45,127 bases of DNA, taken from NCBI GenBank assembly GCA_017429695.1, contig JAFROK010000059.1, positions 1-45,127 of the forward strand. Reading direction: 5' to 3'. The number at the start of each line of letters is the position of its first letter. Positions within the stretch are counted from its first letter, which is position 1. The notes beneath the pieces are model-generated. The model was not told where the DNA came from. It worked only from the letters and a program-made list of their open reading frames with translations, and did not search any database. Positions 22,876-30,037 of the stretch are shown piece after piece. Origin of the DNA: Clostridia bacterium (GTDB lineage Bacteria; Bacillota; Clostridia; Christensenellales; Aristaeellaceae). The translations under genes and the position numbers were made by a program.

Positions 22876-23001
22876 ATGAACAGCAATCGTCGTGAACTGA
22901 CCATGGAAGAACTGGAGCAGGTAAACGGTGCCGGCTTCTGGGATCTCCTGAAGGAAATCGGTGAAATGATCCTGGACGGCATGACCGGCGCGGACAACTG
23001 A
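22876..23001 (+). CDS. Small double-glycine-type leader peptide (bacteriocin/pheromone-like)
   Basis: A 41-residue peptide with AGGAGG upstream. The N-terminal part RRELTMEELEQVNGAG is the classic leader sequence of class II bacteriocins and peptide pheromones (ELxxEEL..V.G[GA]), which are cut after the double-small residue by a C39-peptidase ABC exporter. The remainder, FWDLLKEIGEMILDGMTGADN, would be a 21-residue amphipathic acidic peptide. No transporter or immunity gene lies nearby in the window. It is followed by a terminator. The call rests on the leader motif and ribosome site only. Confidence 0.65.
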   Translation: MNSNRRELTMEELEQVNGAGFWDLLKEIGEMILDGMTGADN

Positions 23002-23032
23002 CGCCCCGACGCCATATCATTCAATGCTTCCA

Positions 23033-23060
23033 CCCGCGCAGCATCCGCCGTGCGGGTTTT
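23033..23060 (+). terminator. Terminator after the leader-peptide gene
   Basis: The stem CCCGCGC / GTGCGGG is followed by TTTTCATTT. Confidence 0.75.
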
Positions 23061-23136
23061 CATTTGGAAAAATAACCGGGGATATTTCTCCCATTTGAAT
23101 CTGTTTTTCCCGCTCCCGCTGCCTTATCCTATGCAC

Positions 23137-23154
23137 GTACCAAATGATTGGTAC
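23137..23154. promoter_or_regulatory. Perfect operator-like palindrome
   Basis: GTACCAA-ATGA-TTGGTAC lies about 34 bases before the start of the 23188 gene. It is too short a stem with too little T run for a terminator, so a repressor site is the better reading. The regulator is not identified. Confidence 0.6.
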
Positions 23155-23187
23155 ACCTGATAAGACTTGAAACGGAGGAACATTAAA

Positions 23188-23496
23188 ATGCTGCGCCTGC
23201 TTGGAATTCTGACCCTTGGAAATCTGATCTTCGGTGGCAGCCGCCACCGCAATGACAGTCTCCTCGGAGGTCTTTTGCTCCTGCCTGCGCTGATTTTTGG
23301 CGGCTGGATCGCCCTCGCCGTTGTCGGCGGTGTGTTCAGCCTGATTGGCACTGTCATCGGCGGGATCTTCTCCGGACTGGCTTCCATCGCTTCCGGAATC
23401 TTCTCCGGCCATGGCCTTGTGATCGGCATCATCATCGGTGTCGCCCTGTATTACTACGTCCGTCGCCAGAACAACGATACTGCCGAGGAGGAGTAA
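23188..23496 (+). CDS. Small Gly-rich membrane protein
   Basis: A 102-residue protein with three hydrophobic, glycine-rich segments (about 30-50, 52-72 and 76-92) and a charged tail (RRQNNDTAEEE). The Gly/Ile/Phe pattern (GGVFSLIGTVIGGIFSGLASIASGIFSG) is like small envelope-stress proteins, but there is no firm family. GGAGGAAC lies before its ATG. The next gene begins four bases after its stop, and an 18-bp palindrome lies upstream, so the two form a small regulated operon. Confidence 0.7.
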   Translation: MLRLLGILTLGNLIFGGSRHRNDSLLGGLLLLPALIFGGWIALAVVGGVFSLIGTVIGGIFSGLASIASGIFSGHGLVIGIIIGVALYYYVRRQNNDTAEEE

Positions 23497-23499
23497 AGC

Positions 23500-23655
23500 A
23501 TGCTGATTCTGATTGGCATTCTGGTCTTCAGCGCTTTCCTGTACAGGAGGAGCCTGCGGCTTGAAGGAGCCGCCGAAACAAACCAGGATCTGTCTGTCCG
23601 CGCCTATGTGGACGGCAAACGGGTAACTTCCTACGTGAAGGATTCCGTTTCCTGA
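23500..23655 (+). CDS. 51-residue membrane-anchored peptide
   Basis: A short protein, MLILIGILVFSAFLYRRSL then a polar tail ending KDSVS. One N-terminal transmembrane helix (about 2-15) is followed by a cytoplasmic tail. It has GAGGAGGAG from the end of the preceding gene as ribosome site and is translated with it. Its stop is only four bases from the stop of the convergent GT reading frame at 23660, so both coding regions end at the same point. Confidence 0.65.
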   Translation: MLILIGILVFSAFLYRRSLRLEGAAETNQDLSVRAYVDGKRVTSYVKDSVS

Positions 23656-23659
23656 AGAA

Positions 23660-23884
23660 TCAATTTCCCCGGGCGGCTGCGGCCGCCCTTTTTTGATTGC
23701 TCCTGCGGATTCGGATCAGCTCCGTGATATCCAGCAGGTCATCCAGGGTATAGGTGCCGTCCCAGAGTTCGTGCTGGCGCCAGTATCCCTCCGCCACCGG
23801 CAGGAACAGGAACTCATCGATATTCGGGCAGGTCAGGGGGACGTATCCGCAGTCCCGGTTTTCTCCCTCAACCCGCCTTCGCCG
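23660..23884 (-). CDS. Tail assembly chaperone T-extension, reached by -1 frameshift (GT product)
   Basis: In the -1 frame behind the slippery site an open frame of 74 codons continues to a TGA at 23660-23662. It reads VPLTCPNIDEFLFLPVAEG, then YWRQHELWDGTYTLDDLLDI. This has the look of the small PVAEG/ELxDGT protein found after tail chaperones in such phages. There is no ATG in the frame, which is why gene callers would miss it. The predicted GT fusion has G residues 1 to about 116 plus this extension. The plus-strand terminator of the 23500 gene lies inside its last codons (KRAAAAARGN). Confidence 0.72.
   Translation of the reverse strand, partial: RRRRVEGENRDCGYVPLTCPNIDEFLFLPVAEGYWRQHELWDGTYTLDDLLDITELIRIRRSNQKRAAAAARGN
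23671..23694 (+). terminator. Terminator of the 23188-23655 operon, inside the GT coding end
   Basis: The stem GGGCGGC-TGCG-GCCGCCC is followed by six T residues on the plus strand. On the other strand the same bases encode the Ala-rich end of the GT frame. Confidence 0.88.
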
Positions 23885-24231
23885 AAAAAACCGGAAAGGC
23901 TCCAGGCGATGCCTTCCATCAGCAGCTTCATGCAGGAGGGCGTGTCATGCTCCAGCTCCGGGTATCCCCATTCCGGCCCGGTCATCACCGGCTGCGGCCC
24001 GGCGGGCAGCAGCACCGCGGTATGATTCAGCACCGTCGTCATCACGGAGCGGAGCTCCTCCTCCGACAGGGAAGCAATCAGGTCCAACATAGTCGGATGC
24101 ACATTCTTCTCTTCCAACCGCATCAGCAGCCGGAGCAGCATGATCCCGGAAAAAGCATCCAGTTTAGTAAGACGGAAACCAGTCTGGTTTCCGTCAATGT
24201 TTATCCGGATATCCTTATTGACTGTTCGCAT
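23833..24231 (-). CDS. Phage tail assembly chaperone (G protein)
   Basis: A 132-residue protein directly after the tail tube gene, starting MRTVNKDIRINIDGNQTGFRLTKLDAFSG. The alpha-helical body (LLRLLMRLEEKNVHPTMLDLIASLSEEELRSVMTTVLNH) is typical of the chaperones that coat the tape measure before the tube assembles. Near its end the codons GGT TTT TTC GGC hold the slippery heptamer T TTT TTC, which lets a fraction of ribosomes move to the -1 frame. The start at 24231 has GGAG eight bases upstream; a longer version would run into the heptamer array. Confidence 0.82.
   Translation of the reverse strand: MRTVNKDIRINIDGNQTGFRLTKLDAFSGIMLLRLLMRLEEKNVHPTMLDLIASLSEEELRSVMTTVLNHTAVLLPAGPQPVMTGPEWGYPELEHDTPSCMKLLMEGIAWSLSGFFGEGGLREKTGTADTSP
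23884..23890 (-). promoter_or_regulatory. Slippery heptamer T TTT TTC for programmed -1 frameshifting
   Basis: The seven bases match X XXY YYZ exactly and are in the zero frame of the chaperone gene. After the shift the frame stays open for 74 codons. Programmed -1 frameshifting in tail chaperone genes is a widely conserved phage feature. Confidence 0.78.
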
Positions 24232-24242
24232 ACCAAACACTC

Positions 24243-24281
24243 CATAATTATGCATTATGCATTATGCATTGTGCATTGTTT
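24243..24281. repeat. Heptamer array between tail tube and chaperone genes
   Basis: ATAATTATGCATTATGCATT-type 7-base units followed by GTGCATTGTTTATTG fill the gap between two phage genes with no host gene in between. Confidence 0.85.
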
Positions 24282-24287
24282 ATTGTC

Positions 24288-24722
24288 TTACTGTTCCGTT
24301 ATCGTCGTTGCCAGCAGCGTATAACTCACGTTCGTCGCGGTCCGGTCGTACGTTCTCTCCGGCGCCTTCTGCAAGGAAACGCCGGTGCAGATCGTTCTAT
24401 AACCGGAGACGCTGTCCGTGATGGTCAGCGTCCCCAGGGCAATCCGGTTCGGGCTGTTTGTATTTCTGGCCCACCGGGCCCAGCGCCGGAGGAAATCATC
24501 CCCCATGGAATTCTGCGGCACCTCAATGGTGATGGTACCGTTGGTTGTCTTCAGCCGGTTCACCACCACGTACCCGTCCGCTGTGGAGGTATGGGAGCTC
24601 AGGTCGCCCGCCGCGGCGATTGTGATCTTCCCGATCCCGCACAGGTGCAGGTTGGCGGTACCCACGTCCGGGTGATAGAGAACGGACTTCACGTCCGGGA
24701 GGCTGTATACGTTATAGGCCAT
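24288..24722 (-). CDS. Contractile tail tube protein (DUF3277-like)
   Basis: A 144-residue protein between sheath and chaperone. It starts MAYNVYSLPDVKSVLYHPDVGTANLHLCGIGKITIAAAGDLSSHTSTADGYV and continues with KTTNGTITIEVPQNSMGDDFLRRWARW and a last beta part (GYRTICTGVSLQKAPERTYDRTATNVSYTLL). The short size, beta-rich sequence and position fit the inner tube of a contractile tail. CGGAGG precedes the start. A host gene starts 47 bases away in the divergent direction. Confidence 0.85.
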   Translation of the reverse strand: MAYNVYSLPDVKSVLYHPDVGTANLHLCGIGKITIAAAGDLSSHTSTADGYVVVNRLKTTNGTITIEVPQNSMGDDFLRRWARWARNTNSPNRIALGTLTITDSVSGYRTICTGVSLQKAPERTYDRTATNVSYTLLATTITEQ

Positions 24723-24769
24723 AATGCGTTATTCCTCCGTGCATCAAGTTTGAAGGGAGATTCGTATTC

Positions 24770-25249
24770 ATGAAAAAGGTTGTCACATTCATTCTTTCCC
24801 TGTGCCTGGTTCTCGCTCTCCTGATTCCAGGCCTGGCAGATGAGGTTTCCCCTGAAACCAAAGATTCATTCACACCCCCGACCGTTGTCCCCGCAAAGGG
24901 AATCGAGGACTTTATCGGTGAGTGGCAGTTTTACTGGATTATCCAGGATGACGGTACGGAAATGAACCGTGAACAGATGCTGGCGGACGGTCTCGTTGAT
25001 AGTCGTGCGGAAGTGACCATAACCGAAAGCGAGCTCATATTATATACTGATTTCGAGGAGCATCTTAACTCCATCAAACATGAGTTTATTCCGGAAGACG
25101 GATCCCTGAAGATTCTGAACGGCAGTGATGAGCCGCCTGTTTTCCGTCTGAATGACAACGGCATGCTTTCATGCCTCGTCCCGCCTATTTCCTCTATATC
25201 TTCAGTGGGTATGACCTGCTACTTTATCCGCGTAACGCCACAGCCCTGA
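24770..25249 (+). CDS. Small secreted lipocalin-like protein
   Basis: A 159-residue exported protein with a signal peptide (about 1-24, ending in GLADE). The body has FIGEWQFYWIIQDDGTEMNREQML, then alternating strands (AEVTITESELILYTDF, DGSLKILNGSDEPPVFRL) like the short beta barrels of extracellular lipocalin-like proteins common in gut Clostridia. No catalytic residues are seen. It has its own terminator. Confidence 0.72.
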   Translation: MKKVVTFILSLCLVLALLIPGLADEVSPETKDSFTPPTVVPAKGIEDFIGEWQFYWIIQDDGTEMNREQMLADGLVDSRAEVTITESELILYTDFEEHLNSIKHEFIPEDGSLKILNGSDEPPVFRLNDNGMLSCLVPPISSISSVGMTCYFIRVTPQP

Positions 25250-25266
25250 AAAAACCGTCTTTTCAG

Positions 25267-25292
25267 CCGCCGCGCTCCTGTGCGGCGGTTTT
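25267..25292 (+). terminator. Terminator of the 24770 gene
   Basis: CCGCCGC / GCGGCGG stem (25267-25273 with 25282-25288) followed by TTTTCC. Confidence 0.85.
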
Positions 25293-25363
25293 CCTTATCC
25301 GTGAGACAGTGGTATAATCCTTTTGTTTTAGGCCAATCACTGACGTTCGGAGGATAAAAGCGT

Positions 25364-25996
25364 ATGCTGCCTACAGCGGAAGAAGCCCTGCAGGAACTGC
25401 GGATTGCGGAAGAGCTGAATCCAGGTCCCTGGGTGAAGCACTCCATCAACACCGGCATCGCGGCCCGGAATATTGCCGAAAAAATCCCGTCCATGGATCC
25501 GGAAAAGGCTTATATTGTCGGCCTGCTGCACGATATCGGCAGGCGGGTCGGCATTGTGGATATCCCGACCCATATTTATGAGGGCTACAAGTATTGTATG
25601 GAGAAGAGCTGGGATGAAGCCGCCCGGATCTGTATGACCCATTCCTATCTCCGCATGCAGGAAGAGTTCAACTATGAACCGGATAACGAAACGGAAAAAG
25701 CCATCAAAGCATACATCATGAACTGCGAGGCGGACGACTACGACCGGCTGATCCAGCTCTGCGATTCCCTGGCCGTGGATTACGGCTTTGTCATCCTGGA
25801 AAAGCGGTTCGTGGACGTCACCCGGCGGTACGGCATCATGGAAGGCTATATCAAAGGCTGGAATACCGCCTTTGCCATCAAGGAAGCCTTTGAAAAGGAA
25901 ATGGGCTGTTCCATCTACGACGTCCTGCCGGACATTGCCCAGACGTCGCTGCTGACCCCGAAGCCATGGAAGCCAAGTTCAATGCAGAATTTATAA
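25364..25996 (+). CDS. HD-domain phosphohydrolase-like protein
   Basis: A 210-residue soluble protein. An HD-type metal site is suggested by WVKHSINTGIAARNIAEK, YIVGLLHDIGRRVG (the HD pair) and CMTHSYLRMQ, with a later DSLAVDYGF. This is the layout of stand-alone HD hydrolases acting on nucleotides or phosphate esters. CGGAGG precedes the ATG and a TATAAT (25313-25318) lies upstream. Its stop is eight bases from the stop of the convergent sheath gene. The substrate is unknown. Confidence 0.86.
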   Translation: MLPTAEEALQELRIAEELNPGPWVKHSINTGIAARNIAEKIPSMDPEKAYIVGLLHDIGRRVGIVDIPTHIYEGYKYCMEKSWDEAARICMTHSYLRMQEEFNYEPDNETEKAIKAYIMNCEADDYDRLIQLCDSLAVDYGFVILEKRFVDVTRRYGIMEGYIKGWNTAFAIKEAFEKEMGCSIYDVLPDIAQTSLLTPKPWKPSSMQNL

Positions 25997-26004
25997 TCCG
26001 CTTA

Positions 26005-27111
26005 CTATACTTGTACGTTCACCGTAATCACAATGGACTCTATACTTCCCGCCGGTGTCAGGGCAACCTGCACCGGCATTGCTTTATGTGCCTCCCGGTC
26101 AGCGTCCGGCTGGTCGTCATAGCTGTCCGCCCAGAGCATGAAGCCGTTCTCTATGATCTCCCCACCCCTGACCGGGCCGATATCCGCCCCGCGCCAGACG
26201 GAGGAAGCCAGCACGCCCCGCTCGGTATAGCCCATGAGGATAGACGAAAACCGGTTGATAAACTGGGCTGTGGAATCATCCGTCTGGGGCAGTTTGTCCG
26301 GATTCTCCGCCAGCAGCGTCACCGCCGCGTTCTGCAGATCCGCCCCGATCTTATCGATATACAGCACCTCGTCATACCGCTGCCCGTTGGCCATCGTGCC
26401 GTTCTCCAGCAGGAAATGGGTATAGCCCCGGGCAATATAGACGTTCCCGTTCTTTGCCTTGATGCTGTCCACCTGCGTCTGCGTCAGGTCCGCGGGCTGG
26501 ATCCCGTTGACCGTCTTGTAGCACAGGGCAAAGGCGGAAGCAGTATGGGAAAGTTCCAGCCCCATGGCTGTGCCCATCACGGCGGCGCAGTCGGAAAGCG
26601 TCCCGCAGCAGAAGGGCAGCGTCCGCTTGAACTGTCCCCGGTACAGCAGGTCCAGTGTGCCGCCGGCTTCCGCGGAGAAGCCCGTCACCGGCGCAAAGAG
26701 CACCGCCGGGTTCTGCAAGGCCTCCACATGCTGTGCCAGGCTGACCAGCTCCCCGTCGTTCAGAACCGCAACCGGCATGACGCCATAGAAGTCAGCCGTC
26801 CGCTCCAGCACCGCGTCCAGCGCTTCTCCCGGAGTCTGGTTAGCCGGATAACAGGAAACCAGCAGCCGCCCCGGCGCCGGAGACGCCGCAAAATACTTCA
26901 GTGCCGCTTTGTACGCCTCGGAATCCGCCGTAAAGCCCAGCTCCGTTAGCCCTGCCGCAGCGGCCGGGCCGGAGGGATAGGTCATCAGCCGCCGATCCTC
27001 CGTAAAGGAGGCGTCCGGCACCAGCAGCAAGCCGGTATCAAAGGCGGAAGGCGAAGAAGAAGCCCGTATGGTATTCACAACCACACGGGCAATGGACGTT
27101 ACAGGTAACAT
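26005..27111 (-). CDS. Contractile tail sheath protein (DUF3383-like)
   Basis: A 368-residue sheath protein, the contracting outer tube. It starts MLPVTSIARVVVNTIRASSSPSAFDTGLLLV, followed by YPSGPAAAAGLTELGFTADSEAYKAALKYFAASPAPGRLLVSCY and the C-terminal TERGVLASSVWRGADIGPVRGGEIIENGFMLWAD, with the final beta strand VALTPAGSIESIVITVNVQV that hooks neighbouring subunits. The length equals the family norm and the frame is intact. GGAGGAACAACG precedes the ATG. This is the clearest evidence for a myovirus-type tail in the window. Confidence 0.93.
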   Translation of the reverse strand: MLPVTSIARVVVNTIRASSSPSAFDTGLLLVPDASFTEDRRLMTYPSGPAAAAGLTELGFTADSEAYKAALKYFAASPAPGRLLVSCYPANQTPGEALDAVLERTADFYGVMPVAVLNDGELVSLAQHVEALQNPAVLFAPVTGFSAEAGGTLDLLYRGQFKRTLPFCCGTLSDCAAVMGTAMGLELSHTASAFALCYKTVNGIQPADLTQTQVDSIKAKNGNVYIARGYTHFLLENGTMANGQRYDEVLYIDKIGADLQNAAVTLLAENPDKLPQTDDSTAQFINRFSSILMGYTERGVLASSVWRGADIGPVRGGEIIENGFMLWADSYDDQPDADREAHKAMPVQVALTPAGSIESIVITVNVQV

Positions 27112-27122
27112 CGTTGTTCCTC

Positions 27123-27169
27123 CAATTCATTTCACTAATTCAGAATTATGAATTCAGAATTCAGAATTT
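27123..27169. repeat. Heptamer array upstream of the sheath gene
   Basis: TTCAGAA, TTATGAA, TTCAGAA and TTCAGAA units lie between the sheath start and the MerR promoter. Confidence 0.8.
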
Positions 27170-27232
27170 TATGTTTATAAGCAGTGTTCCGTGCACAGCA
27201 TAATTCATCATATGGAAAAATATAAAAAAGTA

Positions 27233-27263
27233 TTGACTCTTACGTTACGTCATAGTTTATATT
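27233..27263 (+). promoter_or_regulatory. MerR-type promoter with 19-bp spacer and dyad
   Basis: TTGACT (27233-27238) and TATATT (27258-27263) are separated by 19 bases, the long spacer typical of MerR-controlled promoters. A dyad, CTTACGT-T-ACGTCATAG, fills the spacer. The gene behind it encodes a MerR protein, so autoregulation is likely. Confidence 0.8.
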
Positions 27264-27293
27264 GATGTTGTCAGGCGAAAGGAGGAAACCGCT

Positions 27294-28028
27294 GTGATGA
27301 CGGTTCATGAGGTGAGCAAGCTTGCCGGGGTGAGTATACGCACCCTGCAGTACTACGACAAGATCGGGCTTTTGCATCCGACGGGATACACCGATGCGGG
27401 TTACAGGCTGTATGACGATACGGACCTGGAACGCCTTCAGCACATCTTATTGTTCCGTGAACTGGAGTTTCCGCTGAAAGACATCAGGGACATCCTGAAC
27501 AGCCCTGACTTTGACAGAAGCCGGGCGCTGGAGCAGCAGATCGAACTGCTGAAGCTGAAGAAGGAACACATCGAGAACCTGATGAACTTTGCGCTTGGGA
27601 TCAAAATGATGGGAGTGAAACATATGGACTTCAAAGCTTTCGACAGAAGTAAACTGGACGAGTATTCCAGGCAGGCGAAAGAGCTTTACGGCAATACGCC
27701 GGAGTATAAGGAACTTGAGGAAAAGCAGAAGAACCGGACCAAAGAAGAGGATAACCTGCTGGCTGACCGGTTCATGCTGTTCTTCAAGGAAGCCGGGGAG
27801 ATAAAAAATACCGATCCGGCTTCCCCTGAAGCCCAGGATCTGGTGAAACGGATCCAGGACTATATCACGGAGAACTTGTATACCTGTACCAATAAGATCC
27901 TGCGGGGTCTTGGGAAAATGTATTCCGGCGGCGGTGATTTTACGAAAAACATTGACGCGTACGGCGGTGAAGGCACAGCCGTATTCGTGGACAATGCCAT
28001 CCGGATCTACTGCGATAAAGCTGAATAA
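27294..28028 (+). CDS. MerR-family regulator with TipAS-like C-terminal domain
   Basis: A 244-residue transcription factor. The winged-helix DNA-binding domain is MTVHEVSKLAGVSIRTLQYYDKIGLLHPTGYTDAGYRLYDDTDLERLQHILLFRELEFPLKDI. A coiled-coil dimer helix follows (about 80-110). The C-terminal domain (about 125-244), with RTKEEDNLLADRFMLFF and YTCTNKILRGLGKMYSGGGDFTKNID, matches TipAS domains that bind thiopeptide or other bulky antibiotics. It probably activates its own promoter by untwisting the 19-bp spacer. It lies between the sheath and neck genes. Confidence 0.92.
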   Translation: MMTVHEVSKLAGVSIRTLQYYDKIGLLHPTGYTDAGYRLYDDTDLERLQHILLFRELEFPLKDIRDILNSPDFDRSRALEQQIELLKLKKEHIENLMNFALGIKMMGVKHMDFKAFDRSKLDEYSRQAKELYGNTPEYKELEEKQKNRTKEEDNLLADRFMLFFKEAGEIKNTDPASPEAQDLVKRIQDYITENLYTCTNKILRGLGKMYSGGGDFTKNIDAYGGEGTAVFVDNAIRIYCDKAE

Positions 28029-28041
28029 AATGCCTGAAAGG

Positions 28042-28063
28042 GAGCCGGGAAACCGGCTCTTTT
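28042..28063 (+). terminator. Terminator of the MerR gene
   Basis: GAGCCGG-GAAA-CCGGCTC followed by TTTT, just before a heptamer array. Confidence 0.85.
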
Positions 28064-28096
28064 CCAATGCACAATGCATAATGCATAATGCACAAT
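28064..28096. repeat. Heptamer array at the 3' end of the neck gene
   Basis: GCACAAT/GCATAAT units join the end of the neck gene, whose TAA stop lies at the repeat boundary. Confidence 0.85.
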
Positions 28097-28647
28097 TATT
28101 TGTGAAGGACGACAGCTGGTACAACAGTAATTGATCTGCGGTCCGATGCCTGTTGTTCGTGTTGTATTCGCAAGGAGATCGTCAGGTCTGCCCGTTTCCG
28201 CCAGAGGGAGCTTTCCTCCTCATACAGGATGGAGGGCTGGGGCGGATCCGGGACCGGATAGATTCCCGCCTCCCGCAGGATCCGCCGGGGAAAGCCTGCG
28301 CCGTCCAGATACAGCATGGAGCGGATCCGGAGCGCGTACTCCTCTGCATCCGGGCCGTAGCAGACAATGACCAGCTGGTATTTCAGCGTCGTGTACACCA
28401 CGACGCTGTTTCTGCCTGCTCCCGCCGTCTCCGGATTATACGTGGTGGAAACCGGGTCAGAAGCCGTATCCTGCAGCAGCGTCCAGTAGATCACATTCCG
28501 GTTCCGGGGCGGCCGCGGAGCGTTTTCCGGCTCGGCATATGCCTCATGGATGAGGGCAGCAGCCTCCCTTGAGTCCCTTCCCAGTCCCAGGCAGGCACAA
28601 AAAGCGTCGAAAATGGCGGTATGATGCGGTTTTTTTGAAAAAAACAT
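28096..28647 (-). CDS. Phage neck terminator-like protein
   Basis: A 183-residue protein upstream of the sheath in module order. YWTLLQDTASDPVSTTY, GRNSVVVYTTLKYQLVIVCYGPDAEEYALRIRSML and RRILREAGIYPVPDPPQPSILYEEESSLWRKRADLTISLRI match the gp12-like neck terminator or tail-terminator fold (LIC12616 type) that caps the tube. Its C-terminus ends LHK at the edge of a heptamer array. AAGGA lies before the ATG. A host HU gene lies on the other side. Confidence 0.83.
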   Translation of the reverse strand: MFFSKKPHHTAIFDAFCACLGLGRDSREAAALIHEAYAEPENAPRPPRNRNVIYWTLLQDTASDPVSTTYNPETAGAGRNSVVVYTTLKYQLVIVCYGPDAEEYALRIRSMLYLDGAGFPRRILREAGIYPVPDPPQPSILYEEESSLWRKRADLTISLRIQHEQQASDRRSITVVPAVVLHK

Positions 28648-28689
28648 ACAAGAAATCCTTCCATTTGTATGGATTTAAATGCACAAGTA

Positions 28690-28698
28690 TGATATAAT
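28690..28698 (+). promoter_or_regulatory. Extended -10 promoter of the HU gene
   Basis: TGATATAAT, an extended -10 element, lies 43 bases before the HU ATG. The -35 region is weak. Confidence 0.7.
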
Positions 28699-28741
28699 GT
28701 CACAAAAGAAAGGGCATAAGCCCGGAAAGGAAAATAAGATT

Positions 28742-29026
28742 ATGAACAAAACTGAACTCGTTGAAGTCGTATCCAAGAATGCTGCTATCTCCAAGGCAGA
28801 AGCTCAGAAGGTTGTTACCGCTACGCTGGACGCTATCGTTGCCGGTGTTGTTTCCGACGGCAAAGTGATCCTGCCCGGCTTTGGTACCTTTGAAACCCGT
28901 CAGCGTTCCGCCCGCAACGGCCGGAACCCCCGCACCGGCGAGGTCATCAAGATCAAGGCTACAAAGGCTCCCGCTTTCAAACCCGGCAAGGGAATGAAGG
29001 ACGCCGTTGCCAAGAAAAAGAAGTAA
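28742..29026 (+). CDS. hup: HU-family DNA-binding protein
   Basis: A 94-residue nucleoid protein. It has the complete HU pattern: MNKTELVEVVSKNAAISKAEAQKVVTATLDAIV, the hinge GKVILPGFGTFETRQRSARNGRNPRTGEVI and the C-terminal KATKAPAFKPGKGMKDAV followed by a Lys run. It bends DNA and compacts the chromosome. The typical ribosome site GGAAAGG and an extended -10 are present. A core host gene like this inside a phage structural operon is a strong sign that the operon is part of the normal chromosome. Confidence 0.96.
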   Translation: MNKTELVEVVSKNAAISKAEAQKVVTATLDAIVAGVVSDGKVILPGFGTFETRQRSARNGRNPRTGEVIKIKATKAPAFKPGKGMKDAVAKKKK

Positions 29027-29046
29027 TTCAATCATCTCATAAACAG

Positions 29047-29080
29047 CCGGGAGTGATCATCACTCCCGGTATTCTTTGTC
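29047..29080 (+). terminator. HU terminator overlapping the end of the phage gene at 29060
   Basis: The near-perfect palindrome CCGGGAGTGATCATCACTCCCGG is followed by TATTCTTTG. Its right arm encodes the last residues and the stop (RE and TGA) of the convergent phage gene. Confidence 0.75.
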
Positions 29081-29443
29081 TTCCGGCATCCGTACTGCCC
29101 AGGCCTGCACATAGCCGAAGCCCTGCCAGTCCCGGATCTTTACCACCCGCCAGGCCTGCCCGCTCCAGTGAATCCGGTCCGGCGCGTCAAAGGACGCTCC
29201 GTCCTCCCCCGGAGTGCCTGTGCTCAGGATATAATCTGTATAAATCACAATAAAGGTCTCCTGCTGCTCCTCCGCCGGCAGCAGTTTCAGCATTTCCGGC
29301 GTTCCGGGATGAATGCAGCCCGTTGCCTGTATCGTCCGGCTGCAGGAGGTTGTCCCCTCCCGGCTCCGGGTACAGGTAATCCGCTCCACGGTGAAGGCCG
29401 TGCCCCCGAGTTCCGGATCCAAAAGAACGGAAGAAATATCCAT
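29060..29443 (-). CDS. Phage head-closure/minor structural protein
   Basis: A 127-residue protein located between the minor head protein (40735) and neck terminator (28096) in module order. It starts MDISSVLLDPELGGTAFTVERITCTRSREGTTSCSRTIQATG and ends DRIHWSGQAWRVVKIRDWQGFGYVQAWAVRM, a beta-rich sequence in which the WRVVKIRDW segment is typical of head-tail stopper proteins of gp16/FluMu type. Family identity is inferred from position and composition. AAAGGTAACTGT lies before the ATG. Confidence 0.68.
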   Translation of the reverse strand: MDISSVLLDPELGGTAFTVERITCTRSREGTTSCSRTIQATGCIHPGTPEMLKLLPAEEQQETFIVIYTDYILSTGTPGEDGASFDAPDRIHWSGQAWRVVKIRDWQGFGYVQAWAVRMPEDKEYRE

Positions 29444-29584
29444 ACAGTTACCTTTTCCCCTCTTTTCCGACGCCAGCTGCGGAATATGCCGCCGTATTTT
29501 TCCCGGATTGTCCTGTTTTTCTTACAGGCGTTTTTTTATACTGATCCTGTACCTGGTAATTCATCGGGAAAGGAGGCGCCTGAA

Positions 29585-30037
29585 ATGGCAGTACGCGACA
29601 ATACAAACAGCCGCAATCCGGTTATGCGCGCAATGGAATGGTTTTTTCACCGGAACGGACTGATCCTCATCATCGGTATTTCCTTTGTTGCAGTATCAAT
29701 CAACAGGGGTTATGACCGTGCCCTTCAGGCCATCCTCAGGACCCTTTCTCCCAATATCTTTACCGGCGGAAGCGTGGTGGCCGGCATCCTGCTCGGCATG
29801 CTTGTTCTCCGCAGGATTCAGCAGAATAAAGCTTGCCGGGCCGCCCATGCAGAAGAAGAAGTTTTCATCGAAGATGAAGAATATGATTTTGATGAGGATG
29901 AGGCAAATACAGAAGCGGTTGCCCGTCAGTCTTCTCCCATGACCTCCTGCTGGGATGACCCCCGGGCAAAACTCATGGATGAAACAATCATTCAGCTCAT
30001 GAGTGCCAAAGGCAATCCGGAATCCGTTCCATTCTGA
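29585..30037 (+). CDS. Membrane protein with acidic tail, unknown function
   Basis: A 150-residue protein with two hydrophobic segments (about 22-40 and 60-76) and a very acidic region (EEEVFIEDEEYDFDEDE, about 90-106). It starts after a strong AAAGGAGG. No family is recognised; two helices with an acidic cytoplasmic tail are seen also in the nearby 30961 product. It begins the 11-kb block of host genes between the phage genes at 29443 and 40735. Confidence 0.7.
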   Translation: MAVRDNTNSRNPVMRAMEWFFHRNGLILIIGISFVAVSINRGYDRALQAILRTLSPNIFTGGSVVAGILLGMLVLRRIQQNKACRAAHAEEEVFIEDEEYDFDEDEANTEAVARQSSPMTSCWDDPRAKLMDETIIQLMSAKGNPESVPF

